This document shows, in pieces, positions 1-8,799 of a stretch of DNA of 50,837 nucleotides (position 1 is its first letter; every line of letters begins with the position of its first letter). The stretch covers positions 1 to 50,837 of the forward strand of contig JADHNP010000010.1 of the NCBI GenBank assembly GCA_016779445.1. The letters run 5' to 3'. The position numbers were made by a program, and so were the translations under genes. Source of the stretch: Luminiphilus sp. GTDB lineage: Bacteria > Pseudomonadota > Gammaproteobacteria > Pseudomonadales > Halieaceae. Under the pieces are notes generated by a model. It was not told the origin of the DNA, did no database searches, and worked only from the letters and a program-made list of their open reading frames with translations.

Positions 1-1
1 C

Positions 2-268
2 AACAACCCACTCACCTCGCTTGATCACCGCGGTGCGACGGGGCCCGCGCTAGTCTGCTCCCAGGGAACCACCATCGCATATTTTGGCGAAGAGGCTGTT
101 ACCGTCCCCGCGGGCACTTTCGAATGCCACCATTTCGCCTATGTCATGATCGCTACCGACCATCCCGAATACCACCTGTGGGTGACTACGGACGGCGACT
201 TTATTTTTGTCAAAGGCACGGTCGCTGCGCCTTATGACTGGTCATTCGAACTGGTTGACCTGGCCTAA
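2..268 (+). CDS. Hypothetical protein, C-terminal 88 residues only
   Basis: An open frame enters from the left edge and ends at TAA 266-268. The visible tail contains VPAGTFECHHF, followed by a run of beta-strand-like segments (HLWVTTDGDFIFVKG) and a PYDWSFELVDLA terminus. A VPAGTF-C/x-H pattern followed by a W-rich strand recalls DUF3108-like beta-barrel proteins, but this is only a resemblance. The protein's N-terminus and any signal peptide lie outside the window. It is separated from the next gene by about 105 bases. I cannot assign a function. Confidence 0.7.
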   Translation, partial: NNPLTSLDHRGATGPALVCSQGTTIAYFGEEAVTVPAGTFECHHFAYVMIATDHPEYHLWVTTDGDFIFVKGTVAAPYDWSFELVDLA

Positions 269-379
269 CAATCTGAGCGGCCGTCTTAAAAGCGCGGCAA
301 AAATTGCCATTGGGCTAGTTTACATCCGTGGCACCCCACTCCAACATATGAAGTCATCCCCCTATGGAAAACCGTGCCC

Positions 380-1450
380 ATGAAATCGTCTTTGCGCTTG
401 ATACCACTGCTGTTATCACTGCCGTGGAGTGGAATCGTCCTCGGTGATGAAGACCAGAAAATTTATGATTTGAACGATTTCTCTCTCGAGTCAGGGGCAA
501 CGCTACCCGCAGCCAAACTCTCTTACACCGTGCACGGCTCGATGAATACTGAGGGTAACAACGCCATACTGGTGCCCTCTTTTTACTTGGGCGACCATCA
601 TGGCTACGATTTTCTGATAGGGCCGGGAAAAGCGCTGGATCCCGAAAAATACTTCATCATCGCCACCGACATGTTTCAAAACGGACTCTCTAGCTCCCCC
701 AGTAACACGCCCCCGCCTTTTGACGGGGCAAATTTTCCCGAAATTTCCATCCGGGATAACGTCACCGCCCAGCTACAACTGCTCACTGCCGAGTTGGGAG
801 TCTCTCACCTCCGCGCAGTAATCGGGTTTTCCATGGGTGCCCAACAGGCCTTGCAATGGGCAGTCAGCCATCCCGGGTTTGTGTCCAACATCGTTCCCAT
901 GTGCGGATCGGCGGTTGAGCACCCCCATGGCATTGCAAGGCTTGAGAGCTTCAAATTAGCAATCACAACAGACCAACAATTCATGGATGGCCAGTATGTC
1001 GAGCCTCCAATCGCCGGGCTTAGATCTGCCGCCGTTCACTGGGCGGCATGGGGTACCTCACAGGAGTGGTTTCGGCGAGAGGCGTGGCAGGAGCTGGGAC
1101 TCAGCGAATTAGAGGACGTCTATGATTTTTATTTCGCGCTGATGACTAGCTGGGATGCCAACGACCTTCTTGCGCTGGCAAGCACCTGGCAACAAAACAA
1201 CGTGGGGGACTCGCCAGGCTTCGATGGCGACTACGGTGCGGCTCTGGCAGCAATTTCGGCTAGGGTGCTCTATATGCCCTGCGAAACCGATCTCTATTTT
1301 CACATTGATGCGCTGGCACATGAGGCCTCTTTCATACCGAAAGTCACCTTTTTACCTATTCCGTCAGATTGGGGCCATCTTGCCGGCGGCGGTTTTGCTG
1401 AAGCAGACGCGGCGTTTATCAATGAGGCCATCAGTAATTTTCTGAAATAA
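380..1450 (+). CDS. Secreted alpha/beta hydrolase of the MetX (homoserine O-acetyltransferase-like) family
   Basis: The 356-residue product starts at ATG 380; a GTG six bases upstream (374) is the alternative. It begins with a signal peptide (MKSSLRLIPLLLSL...), so it is likely periplasmic, which is unusual for cytosolic MetX-type acyltransferases. The nucleophile elbow GFSMGAQQALQWA puts the catalytic Ser near residue 151. The acid is in CETDLYFH and the His in DWGHLAGGGF near the C-terminus, so the triad looks complete. The IPSDWGHLAGGG pattern is typical of MetX-fold proteins. The exported location argues for a hydrolase acting on an ester or similar substrate rather than methionine synthesis. 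It stands alone and ends at a strong terminator. Confidence 0.8.
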   Translation: MKSSLRLIPLLLSLPWSGIVLGDEDQKIYDLNDFSLESGATLPAAKLSYTVHGSMNTEGNNAILVPSFYLGDHHGYDFLIGPGKALDPEKYFIIATDMFQNGLSSSPSNTPPPFDGANFPEISIRDNVTAQLQLLTAELGVSHLRAVIGFSMGAQQALQWAVSHPGFVSNIVPMCGSAVEHPHGIARLESFKLAITTDQQFMDGQYVEPPIAGLRSAAVHWAAWGTSQEWFRREAWQELGLSELEDVYDFYFALMTSWDANDLLALASTWQQNNVGDSPGFDGDYGAALAAISARVLYMPCETDLYFHIDALAHEASFIPKVTFLPIPSDWGHLAGGGFAEADAAFINEAISNFLK

Positions 1451-1457
1451 TGCAATT

Positions 1458-1489
1458 GCGCTACCACTGATAGTAGCGCCGTTTTTTTT
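1458..1489. terminator. Bidirectional intrinsic terminator
   Basis: A perfect 7-bp stem GCGCTAC (1458-1464) and GTAGCGC (1473-1479) is followed, after two bases, by eight T residues (1482-1489). It sits between the plus-strand hydrolase (ends 1450) and the convergent minus-strand cupin gene (ends 1488), so it probably serves the plus-strand gene. Confidence 0.85.
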
Positions 1490-2201
1490 AGGTTTGCGAG
1501 CTCCTGCTAGAAAACACCAACCAATCGGCTCCCTCAGGGCCCGCTTCCAGCGTATAGCTGCCATTCTCCGAAGCACAGAAAAATTCGCCCGCCTCAATCC
1601 TATGACCATCACACACATCGACAGCCCCGGCGCGCATAAACCAGACACAGTCAAAGCCAGGACTGAATCCCTTGGCGCGAGCTTCACCAGACATCTTGAT
1701 ACGAAAAATAAGCGGCCCTTCGTCCGGCATCGCCTCCCATCCGGGCAGTTCCTCGTTGGGATGCACGACCGGCATCGCGTCGATCTGCCGCCGGCCTGCG
1801 ACCTGATTGAACTCTCCCAAGCGCGCTTTTAAAACCTCGGGAACTTCATACAGGTCAGCCCAATTCAGCCCAATATCGCCGCCCAAACTGAACAAATGAA
1901 ATTGAACACCCTCTTCCCCCGCCTGCTCGGGACCATACACATGACCTGCCTTGACCCATCGAATGTCTCCGGGAATAAAACCACCCTCCTCCCCAATACG
2001 CATCTCGCCGCGAGTAATCAGATAAATAGTATCGTGAGGATGCCAGTGAAGCCCGGCATGGAAATGCGCGGGAAAATCTGCCTCGATCAAAAACGGCTCA
2101 CGGGTTCTTAGCACCCTTGTGGGCGTCGTCGGCCTCCCGTGGGGGTCGTGAAACGTCTCCCACTCGAGATCCTGCGGTCGTATGTGGTGCGACTCCATCA
2201 T
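1488..2201 (-). CDS. Two-domain (bicupin) protein
   Basis: The 237-residue product has an N-terminal cupin with HFHAGLHWHPHDTIYLITRGEMRIGEEGGFIPGD at about residues 45-80. Its clustered His residues suit binding of a metal such as Fe, Mn or Ni. A second, weaker cupin-like half (FMRAGAVDVCDGHRIEAGEFFCASENGSYTLEA) follows near the end. The start ATG overlaps the stop of the upstream VOC gene by four bases (ATGA at 2198-2201), so the two are translationally coupled. Cupins of this size include dioxygenases, sugar isomerases and regulatory sensors. With a VOC partner, small-molecule oxidation or ring cleavage is possible, but the substrate cannot be read from the sequence. Confidence 0.8.
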   Translation of the reverse strand: MMESHHIRPQDLEWETFHDPHGRPTTPTRVLRTREPFLIEADFPAHFHAGLHWHPHDTIYLITRGEMRIGEEGGFIPGDIRWVKAGHVYGPEQAGEEGVQFHLFSLGGDIGLNWADLYEVPEVLKARLGEFNQVAGRRQIDAMPVVHPNEELPGWEAMPDEGPLIFRIKMSGEARAKGFSPGFDCVWFMRAGAVDVCDGHRIEAGEFFCASENGSYTLEAGPEGADWLVFSSRSSQT

Positions 2202-2668
2202 CCAGACCCCTTTAACGATTGCGCATAAAGCCCATGAAGGTAAGCGAGAAGCGTGTCGCCAATCACCTCAACCAGCAAGCCGTCAGGTTGTTTGAAGTAC
2301 CCCTGAGGATCCCCTTCTACACCCAGCAGTCGCATAAAACCCTGTTGCTCGAGGCCTTTACAGGCACTGACTGAATCGGGGCTATAAAAACAAAGGTGGT
2401 GCTGACTAATAGCCTCGGTTGTAATCCAGGGAGTGTTGGGAATCGCCTCGATTAACTCAAAATTTGCCTGTCCTGTACTGGCATGTGCGATACGCAGCGA
2501 GAGAGTCACGCTCTCCCCATTCAGAGTCAGATTCCAATCCTCTCGATCCACCCCGATCCAGTGCACACCCAACAGGTCGCCCAGATGCACTTTGGCGGCG
2601 TCGATATCACGACAGACCAATCCCGTGTGCACCAGTTGCAAATCCCTCAGGTCGCCGATACTCGCCAC
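2198..2668 (-). CDS. VOC (glyoxalase/bleomycin resistance/dioxygenase superfamily) protein
   Basis: The product is 156 residues from the GTG at 2668, chosen because GGAGG lies seven bases upstream on the minus strand (2676-2680). The open frame extends further upstream but has no homology-like sequence there. The protein opens LRDLQLVHTGLVCRDIDAAKVHL, a typical first beta strand of a VOC module with a metal-ligand His. A second module begins near ISQHHLCFYSPDSVSACKGLEQQGF, where a further His and a late Glu (LLVEVIG) complete a glyoxalase-like ligand set. Coupled to the cupin gene and divergent from the TIM-barrel isomerase (166-bp gap), it may serve the same catabolic pathway. Confidence 0.8.
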   Translation of the reverse strand: MASIGDLRDLQLVHTGLVCRDIDAAKVHLGDLLGVHWIGVDREDWNLTLNGESVTLSLRIAHASTGQANFELIEAIPNTPWITTEAISQHHLCFYSPDSVSACKGLEQQGFMRLLGVEGDPQGYFKQPDGLLVEVIGDTLLAYLHGLYAQSLKGSG

Positions 2669-2833
2669 GCGACTGCCTCCATCATTTCCTGCCACTCGCG
2701 TCTGATCATGCCCTATTCGCCCCCCGACGCGAAAGACTGGCTGACTCGCCAATATCGCTGCAAGATAGTAGCTTGGCAATCAGTGGTAACCGCGGCGGCG
2801 ACCAGATCGATCCTTACCGGGAGTAAACACACT

Positions 2834-3652
2834 ATGAGCGAACGCTTGATTGCACTGGCCTCGGGAGTTCACGACGGCAACCCCCCTAAGGTATCCGCAG
2901 CCGACATGGTCCGTATCGCCGCCGGAGCGGGCTATAACAGTGTTGGCCTTTGGGTTGCCCCCGGAGAAAACTGGCGCTCATCTACCAGTGGTGAGGTCAG
3001 TGCGGTGCTGCGCGAAACGAGGCTTATCGCGCTGGATGTCGAAGTTATTTGGTTACAGCCGGGCGGTAAACCCGACCCGATGCACCACGAGATTATCGCC
3101 ATTGGTGGCGAGATTGGTGCCAAAAACTGTCTGATCGTCAGCTCGGAACCCAACCATGAGATCACAAAATATTTATATGAGGATCTTTGCGAACATGCCG
3201 GGCGGGCGGGTATGCGGGCCTGCCTCGAGTACATGGCCGTTACCGAAGTGAAAACCCTCGATGACGCCCTCGACATTGTGAACGCTGTGAACCATCCCGC
3301 AGGCGGCATCCTTGTCGATCCGTTTCACCACGAACGGATCGGACATAAACCAGAAAAAATACGAGAGATCCCGGAGCATTGGTTGAGCTATGCACAGCTC
3401 TGTGACATGCCTGAATGCGGTGTCATTACCGATCCGGATGCTTACCTTGTCGATGCCATTGATGGGCGCCTGGCGCCGGGAGAGGGTTCAATCCCCGTAG
3501 ATGCCATGGCGCGCGCACTGCCACCCGAATTGCCCATCAGCCTGGAAATTCGATCGCGGCATTATCGAGAGCAGTACCGGGATCCGCTAGAGCGGGCCCG
3601 AGTTATTCTTGAGCGCACCCGTGCTTTTCTTACCAACATGGATGAAAACTAA
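2834..3652 (+). CDS. Sugar phosphate isomerase/epimerase-like TIM-barrel protein
   Basis: The product is 272 residues from ATG 2834. The frame is open for another 350 bases upstream, but that stretch overlaps the divergent VOC gene and reads as shadow. The sequence follows the xylose-isomerase-like/AP endonuclease 2 barrel: IRIAAGAGYNSVGLW near the start, LIALDVEVIWL, GAKNCLIVSSEP, an acidic CLEYMAVTEV strand, GGILVDPFHHERIGH and PISLEIRSRHYREQY. The Glu, Asp, His and Glu residues at strand ends are those that bind a divalent metal in this family. Reactions range from hydroxypyruvate isomerisation to epimerisation or dehydration of inositol derivatives. The stop codon directly abuts the start of the next gene, so the two form an operon. 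Confidence 0.82.
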   Translation: MSERLIALASGVHDGNPPKVSAADMVRIAAGAGYNSVGLWVAPGENWRSSTSGEVSAVLRETRLIALDVEVIWLQPGGKPDPMHHEIIAIGGEIGAKNCLIVSSEPNHEITKYLYEDLCEHAGRAGMRACLEYMAVTEVKTLDDALDIVNAVNHPAGGILVDPFHHERIGHKPEKIREIPEHWLSYAQLCDMPECGVITDPDAYLVDAIDGRLAPGEGSIPVDAMARALPPELPISLEIRSRHYREQYRDPLERARVILERTRAFLTNMDEN

Positions 3653-5257
3653 TTGGCATCACTGACTCCCTTCCAGGAAGGTATCCGACTTCTCTCAGAG
3701 GGCAATACCATCGAAGCGCGGCGCACGCTCTTTGCAGTGTGGGAGAGCGGTGGCAGCGACGCTGCGCGGGCCGCTGGTTTCGTGGCACACATTGACAAGG
3801 GCGACCGGCGTTTTAGCAACGCCATTTCGATTCTCGAGTCTTCACTGGAAAAGCTGGGTGACAGTGCGCCCACTCTGGCTCAGCTTGCAGAGCTTTATAT
3901 GACGATGGGCGACCATCAAAAGGCCATCGATGCGGCCAGCAGATCGCTTGAGGAAGTTCCGGACAATGCTGTCACAGCATTGAATCTGGCGATCTGGCGC
4001 AGCAACTACACAGATAATCCTTCAGCGATAAAAACGGCGTTTGAACGATGGTCGGATCGCCACATAGAAGCACCCGAGAGCGACACACCGCTACCGACTG
4101 CCGCTCAAGCCCATGCAAGACCGTTGCGGATCGGTTACGTATCAGGGGATTTGGGTAATCACCCGGTCCGCTATTTCATCGAGCCCTATCTCAAACTTCA
4201 TGATCCCTCACGATTCGAGATCCACGCCTTCATGACAGGAGAGGAGGATGAAATATCGCAGTTTCTGAAGGAATCGGTGCCTCATTGGCACAGTGTTAAA
4301 GCGCTGGATAACGGCGCTCTGCTGAGCCTCATCCGCGGGCTGGAAATCGATATTCTCGTGGATCTGTCCGGTCACACGGAAGCATCCAGGCTTGAGATCT
4401 TTGCGGCAAGAGCAGCACCCCTGCAAGTCACTTGGTGGGGCTTTGTCCATACCCTTGGCATTAAAGAAATTGATTATCGATTGACCGATTTTGAAGCCTG
4501 TCCCAAAGGCGCGGAGGCACATTACACCGAGGCGTTGTGTCGAATGGCATGCCTGACTGCCTACACGCCTCCTGTTAATACTGAAAAGCAGTATCCATCG
4601 CCTTGGCAGCGCAACGGCTATATCACCATGATTAGCCTCAACCATACGCGAAAAATCAGCGGGGCCGCTCTTGGCCGATGGAAAGAAATCCTCTCGCAGA
4701 ACCCCAATTCCGGCCTCATTATTGTCACCTCAGAAACAACCGAAGCGGAGGCAAGTAATTACTTCACGCCGAGACTTGTTGAACACGACTTCCCCATGGA
4801 CAGGGTCTCGGCGGTGCCACGCCTATCCATGTTGGAATACATGAACGTGGCATCGGTCGCCGACTTTGCACTGGATTCATTTCCTGTATCCGGCGGTGTG
4901 ACGACGCTGCACGCTCTTTGGATGGGGTTGCCAGTGCTTACTATGAGGCCCGAGACCACGATTGCGATGCAAACCTACAGCGGTAATACACTTCGGCTCG
5001 TAGGCCTTGATGAATGTATTACGAATGACACCGCAGAATTGGTGTCGCGCGCCTCTCAATGGATTCAAAATCCAACGTTGATTGATCAGCTGAGGGAAAA
5101 GACACGCCCGAATCTCGTTGCCAGCCCCTTTATGAATCACGTGGCTCGAGTTCGAGAGCTCGAGGCTTGTTTTTGCGGGATCTGGCAACGGCACATCGAC
5201 AATCAGCCGGTAAGTGACTTTGACAGTGCCGATGTTCTCGATACGCCCGATGAATAA
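3653..5257 (+). CDS. TPR protein with SPINDLY/O-GlcNAc transferase-like catalytic domain
   Basis: The 534-residue product reads from TTG 3653, immediately after the stop of the isomerase gene. No earlier start is possible without overlap, and the next ATG (residue 83) would cut the repeats. Residues 1-130 hold tetratricopeptide-like helices (LAQLAELYMTMGDHQKAIDAASRSLEEVP). From about 155 the OGT/SPY catalytic region is clear: RIGYVSGDLGNHPVRYF, DILVDLSGHTEASRLEIFAARAAPLQVTWWGFV, DYRLTDFEACP, SLNHTRKISGAALGRWKEIL, and FALDSFPVSGGVTTLHALWMGLPVLTM. These are UDP-sugar-binding GT41-family signatures. In bacteria such proteins glycosylate proteins or have unknown acceptors. Its position inside a catabolic operon is odd. 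No signal peptide is seen. Confidence 0.88.
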   Translation: MASLTPFQEGIRLLSEGNTIEARRTLFAVWESGGSDAARAAGFVAHIDKGDRRFSNAISILESSLEKLGDSAPTLAQLAELYMTMGDHQKAIDAASRSLEEVPDNAVTALNLAIWRSNYTDNPSAIKTAFERWSDRHIEAPESDTPLPTAAQAHARPLRIGYVSGDLGNHPVRYFIEPYLKLHDPSRFEIHAFMTGEEDEISQFLKESVPHWHSVKALDNGALLSLIRGLEIDILVDLSGHTEASRLEIFAARAAPLQVTWWGFVHTLGIKEIDYRLTDFEACPKGAEAHYTEALCRMACLTAYTPPVNTEKQYPSPWQRNGYITMISLNHTRKISGAALGRWKEILSQNPNSGLIIVTSETTEAEASNYFTPRLVEHDFPMDRVSAVPRLSMLEYMNVASVADFALDSFPVSGGVTTLHALWMGLPVLTMRPETTIAMQTYSGNTLRLVGLDECITNDTAELVSRASQWIQNPTLIDQLREKTRPNLVASPFMNHVARVRELEACFCGIWQRHIDNQPVSDFDSADVLDTPDE

Positions 5258-5403
5258 AGGCAACATCTCTTAAAGAGCACTTATCGTCGAGCATACATAA
5301 GAATTGAAGCGATAAGGTTGTGCCGAGCCCAAGATCGACCGCACAATCACCGTATGAAGCTAATAGCTTGAAGACATGCGCCAGAGGCGTTAGGCGACGG
5401 GAT

Positions 5404-7551
5404 ATGGGAAAGTCACACAATATTGGATCAACATTAGATGGTGTCGATCTTACTGCCTGCCACCCACATCATCAGGTCCTGTTTGAGCCAATTCAAATTG
5501 GGCCCGTGGTCGCCCCCAATCGCTTTTACCAGGTCCCACATGCGAGTGGCATGACCGAGAGTAATCCTAGAGTTCGAGCAGCTTTCCGGGAAACAAAAGC
5601 CGAGGGCGGCTGGGGTGTGGTCAGCACCGGTGCCGTCTCGATTCATCCGAGCTCAGACGATTCACCCCTGCCTTTTGCCCGCCTTTGGAACGACGCCGAT
5701 ATCGCCTCCCATGCACTGACCACCGAGGCCGTTCATCGTCATGGCAGTCTCGCTGCAGTTGAGTTATGGCATGGCGGAGCGGTTGTCATGAACCGCACGT
5801 CCCGTCTTGCACCCCTGTCGCCCTCAGGGATCCCTTGGGCCGCCACGCATATCGGCTTCATGGGCCAACTCCGCCCAAAGAAAATGACCGGGGCCGATAT
5901 CGATGCGGTATTACATTGGCAACGACTCGCCACCCGACGCGCTCTGGATGCCGGCTTCGATATCCTTTACGTCTACGCGGGTATGGGCTACCTCGGCTAT
6001 GAGTTCCTGCTACCGGAATACAACTACCGCGATGATGGCTATGGTGGGTCACTGGAAAACCGCGTGCGTTTTGTGCGCGAAATGCTGGAAGTCACTCGCG
6101 ATGAAGCCGGCAGTCGCGCGGCAGTTGCACTGCGAATCAGTCTGGAAGAGCTACGCGCCAAATCATCTGAACACTACGAAAGCGAAGCACACGGCGTTGT
6201 CAGTTTGCTCTCAAATGTCCCTGACCTGTGGGACGTGAAAATGGATTCCAGCCCAACCGATTGCGGGGCCTCCCGGTTTCGGCAAGAGGGTGCCCACGAA
6301 CCCATCATTGACTTTGTCAAATCAGTAACAGATCGCCCTGTCGTGGGCGTGGGCAGGTTTACCTCACCTGACACTATGGTCTCGCAGATTCGCAGAGGCG
6401 TGCTCGACCTGATCGGCGGCGCTCGCGCCAGCATCGCTGACCCATTTTTACCCAGTAAGGTTCGTGAAGGTCGTTATGATGACATTCGCGAATGCATCGG
6501 ATGCAACATCTGCATCGCAAGTTGGCATGATGGTGTGCCAGTGCGCTGCACCCAAAATGCCACTGCCGGAGAAGAGTGGCGGCGGGGTTGGCACCCGGAA
6601 AAATTTCGGCAAACGCTCGCTCCTGCCAAGGTCTTGGTCGTAGGTGGTGGACCGGCTGGTCTCGAGGCAGCGCTGATTGCCGCTCGGCAGGGCTTTGACG
6701 TCACGCTCGCTGAACAAGATGAAGACTGGGGCGGCCGGGTTGTACAGGAAAGCCAGCTACCTGGGATGGCAAGCTGGCGCCGTGTCAGGGACTATCGCGT
6801 TTGGGCGCTTTCTCAAATGGGTAATGTTGCCATGTTCACCAATAGCCAACTGGACGCCGCGGCTTTGAGCGATTTCGGAGCCGATCATATTGCATTGGCG
6901 ACGGGTGCTCAGTGGACAACGAGACTCTACTCGCCACTGGAAATACCGGCAGCACCCCTCGAGGGACCACAAGTCTTCACGCCCGAGGATGTCTACGCGG
7001 GCAGGGTGACCGGTGACCGGCTACTGGTATTTGATTTTGACAATTATTACCTCGGTGGCGTGATCGCAGAGCACCTTGCCGAGCAAGATAGGTATGTGAC
7101 CTACGCTACACCGGCAGGGCATGCTTCCGCATGGACGTTCATGACCAATGAACTCCCATATGTCTATCAGGCACTCGAGAATGCGCGCGTGAATATCCAT
7201 ACCACTGCTAACCTGATGGGCTTTGATGGACGGGTGGCCACTCTCAAAAATCTGTTCCACAGTGCGGAGACGGAACTCGAGATCGACGGAGTGGTCATCG
7301 TCGGGCATCGCGAGGCGAATGACACCTTGTATCAATCGGTCAGCGATTTGAGCGGTAACGGAAACCGGTCCTCTGTCACGCTGATTGGCGACGCGCTGGC
7401 GCCGGGTGCCATCGTGCATGCTGTCCACAGCGGGCATCTGTACTCACGCGGACTGATCGATCCTGACGCCACCTATTTACGTGATGAACCTGTCACATTG
7501 CACGAACCCGACAGTGTTTTCCCTGCTTATCAATCCGACCCAGGCAGTTGA
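5404..7551 (+). CDS. Trimethylamine dehydrogenase-like FMN/[4Fe-4S] oxidoreductase
   Basis: The product is 715 residues from ATG 5404; an in-frame extension to 5320 looks non-coding. Residues 20-350 form an old-yellow-enzyme-type FMN barrel (LFEPIQIGPVVAPNRFYQVPHASGM, LPEYNYRDDGYGGSLENRVRF, RPVVGVGRF). Cys364, Cys367, Cys370 and Cys382 (CIGCNIC then VPVRC) give the [4Fe-4S] spacing of trimethylamine, dimethylamine and histamine dehydrogenases, and TQNATAGEEWRRGWHPE is typical of that family. A nucleotide-binding fold starts at about 411 (VLVVGGGPAGLEAAL). Relatives oxidatively N-demethylate tertiary or secondary amines, including N-methylproline, with electrons leaving via the cluster. The Rieske oxygenase directly downstream supports an N-demethylation role; 2,4-dienoyl-CoA reductase is the less likely alternative. 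Confidence 0.88.
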   Translation: MGKSHNIGSTLDGVDLTACHPHHQVLFEPIQIGPVVAPNRFYQVPHASGMTESNPRVRAAFRETKAEGGWGVVSTGAVSIHPSSDDSPLPFARLWNDADIASHALTTEAVHRHGSLAAVELWHGGAVVMNRTSRLAPLSPSGIPWAATHIGFMGQLRPKKMTGADIDAVLHWQRLATRRALDAGFDILYVYAGMGYLGYEFLLPEYNYRDDGYGGSLENRVRFVREMLEVTRDEAGSRAAVALRISLEELRAKSSEHYESEAHGVVSLLSNVPDLWDVKMDSSPTDCGASRFRQEGAHEPIIDFVKSVTDRPVVGVGRFTSPDTMVSQIRRGVLDLIGGARASIADPFLPSKVREGRYDDIRECIGCNICIASWHDGVPVRCTQNATAGEEWRRGWHPEKFRQTLAPAKVLVVGGGPAGLEAALIAARQGFDVTLAEQDEDWGGRVVQESQLPGMASWRRVRDYRVWALSQMGNVAMFTNSQLDAAALSDFGADHIALATGAQWTTRLYSPLEIPAAPLEGPQVFTPEDVYAGRVTGDRLLVFDFDNYYLGGVIAEHLAEQDRYVTYATPAGHASAWTFMTNELPYVYQALENARVNIHTTANLMGFDGRVATLKNLFHSAETELEIDGVVIVGHREANDTLYQSVSDLSGNGNRSSVTLIGDALAPGAIVHAVHSGHLYSRGLIDPDATYLRDEPVTLHEPDSVFPAYQSDPGS

Positions 7552-7558
7552 GGGGTTG

Positions 7559-8656
7559 ATGCTCGACTCACTGGAAAAAACCCTCCCCAGAGACAGCTAC
7601 CTGTCTGAGGCCCAGTTTAATACCGAATACCCCGCCATATTTGAGTCAGATTGGGTGTGTATTGGCCGCAGCGAATCGCTTCCTAACCCCGGTGACTATC
7701 TGGCGGTAAGACTCAAGGAGCAGTCGTTACTCATTGTGCGAGCAGAAGACGGCAATCTCTCCGCCTTCTTTAACGTTTGCCGTCACCGCGGCACCGAACT
7801 GATCGCGCTGCCGGACCCGGGTCCCGTTACCGGAACATTTGAGCGAAATATCGTCTGCCCTTATCACGCCTGGACCTATCACTTGAATGGGTCCCTGCGC
7901 GGCACGCCCCATCTCAATATCGCCACCGACGGCGTCGCGCTCCATGCAGTGTGGCTGGAGGAATGGGGTGGCTTCCTGTTTGTCCATCTGGGAGAGCAAA
8001 AGCCCTCCCCCCTCACGCAAACATTGGGTGACGGTACGCGAAGACTGCAGCGTTACCCACTAGCTGAATTGCGAGTTGGCGCGAGTCTAACCTACGAGGT
8101 CAATGCTAATTGGAAGGTCATCGTCGAAAATTATAATGAGTGTTATCACTGTGGGCCCGTTCACCCGGAACTATGTCATATCGTGCCTGAATTTCGCCAA
8201 GGTGGCGTCGGGCTGGACTGGGATGAAGGCATTGCCCAGCGCGAGGGAACCAATACCTTTACCGCCAATGGAATCACCAATCGCGCGCCCTTCCCGGGAC
8301 TTAGTGAGGCCGAAAAAACACACCACAAAGGAGAGCTCTTTTATCCCAACTTGATGCTGAGCCTGTCGATGGATCATGTTGCTGCATTTTATCTGTGGCC
8401 ACAGCGTGCCGGGCACACACGCATCAAGTGCGATTTCCTGTTTCACCCAATAGAAATGGCGCGCTCGGATTTTGACGGTAGCGATGCGGTTGATTTCTGG
8501 CATCTCGTGAATACACAGGACTGGCATGTTTGTGAGAGCGTACAACGAGGGATGCACAACCGAGTCTTTGAGCATGGTTACTACGCTCCGATGGAAGACT
8601 ATAGCCTCGATATTCGCCGCTATGTCCGCGAAAAACTATCGGCCACTGACCTATAA
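7559..8656 (+). CDS. Rieske non-heme iron oxygenase, alpha subunit (betaine/carnitine demethylase-like)
   Basis: The product is 365 residues from ATG 7559, preceded by GAGGGG; a longer frame from 7481 overlaps the upstream gene and is unlikely. The Rieske cluster ligands are Cys74/His76 (CRH) and Cys100/His103 (CPYH). The mononuclear iron site is His197 and His202 in ENYNECYHCGPVHP with Asp321 in NTQDWHVCE, and EDYSL is near the C-terminus. The NECYHC..VHP form fits the GbcA/stachydrine/carnitine group, whose members use a separate ferredoxin reductase to hydroxylate and so demethylate quaternary amines. No reductase gene is visible next to it, so electrons must come from elsewhere. It lies seven bases after the TMADH-like gene. 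Confidence 0.88.
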   Translation: MLDSLEKTLPRDSYLSEAQFNTEYPAIFESDWVCIGRSESLPNPGDYLAVRLKEQSLLIVRAEDGNLSAFFNVCRHRGTELIALPDPGPVTGTFERNIVCPYHAWTYHLNGSLRGTPHLNIATDGVALHAVWLEEWGGFLFVHLGEQKPSPLTQTLGDGTRRLQRYPLAELRVGASLTYEVNANWKVIVENYNECYHCGPVHPELCHIVPEFRQGGVGLDWDEGIAQREGTNTFTANGITNRAPFPGLSEAEKTHHKGELFYPNLMLSLSMDHVAAFYLWPQRAGHTRIKCDFLFHPIEMARSDFDGSDAVDFWHLVNTQDWHVCESVQRGMHNRVFEHGYYAPMEDYSLDIRRYVREKLSATDL

Positions 8657-8799
8657 AATGGGTGCTCAGAGATATCAACATATCGGCGTTTTAATAACCG
8701 AGGCATGCTATTGGGGGCCTGCCGTGCCGCAATGTTGTCCTCGTAATTGTCGCCCTCTACCGAGCAATCGACACAGGCCCCCGGGACCGTTCAATCAAT

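Noticed and set aside
2483-2833. N-terminal extension of the TIM-barrel isomerase frame
   Set aside because: It overlaps the divergent VOC gene and has no barrel-like sequence; the family start fits ATG 2834.
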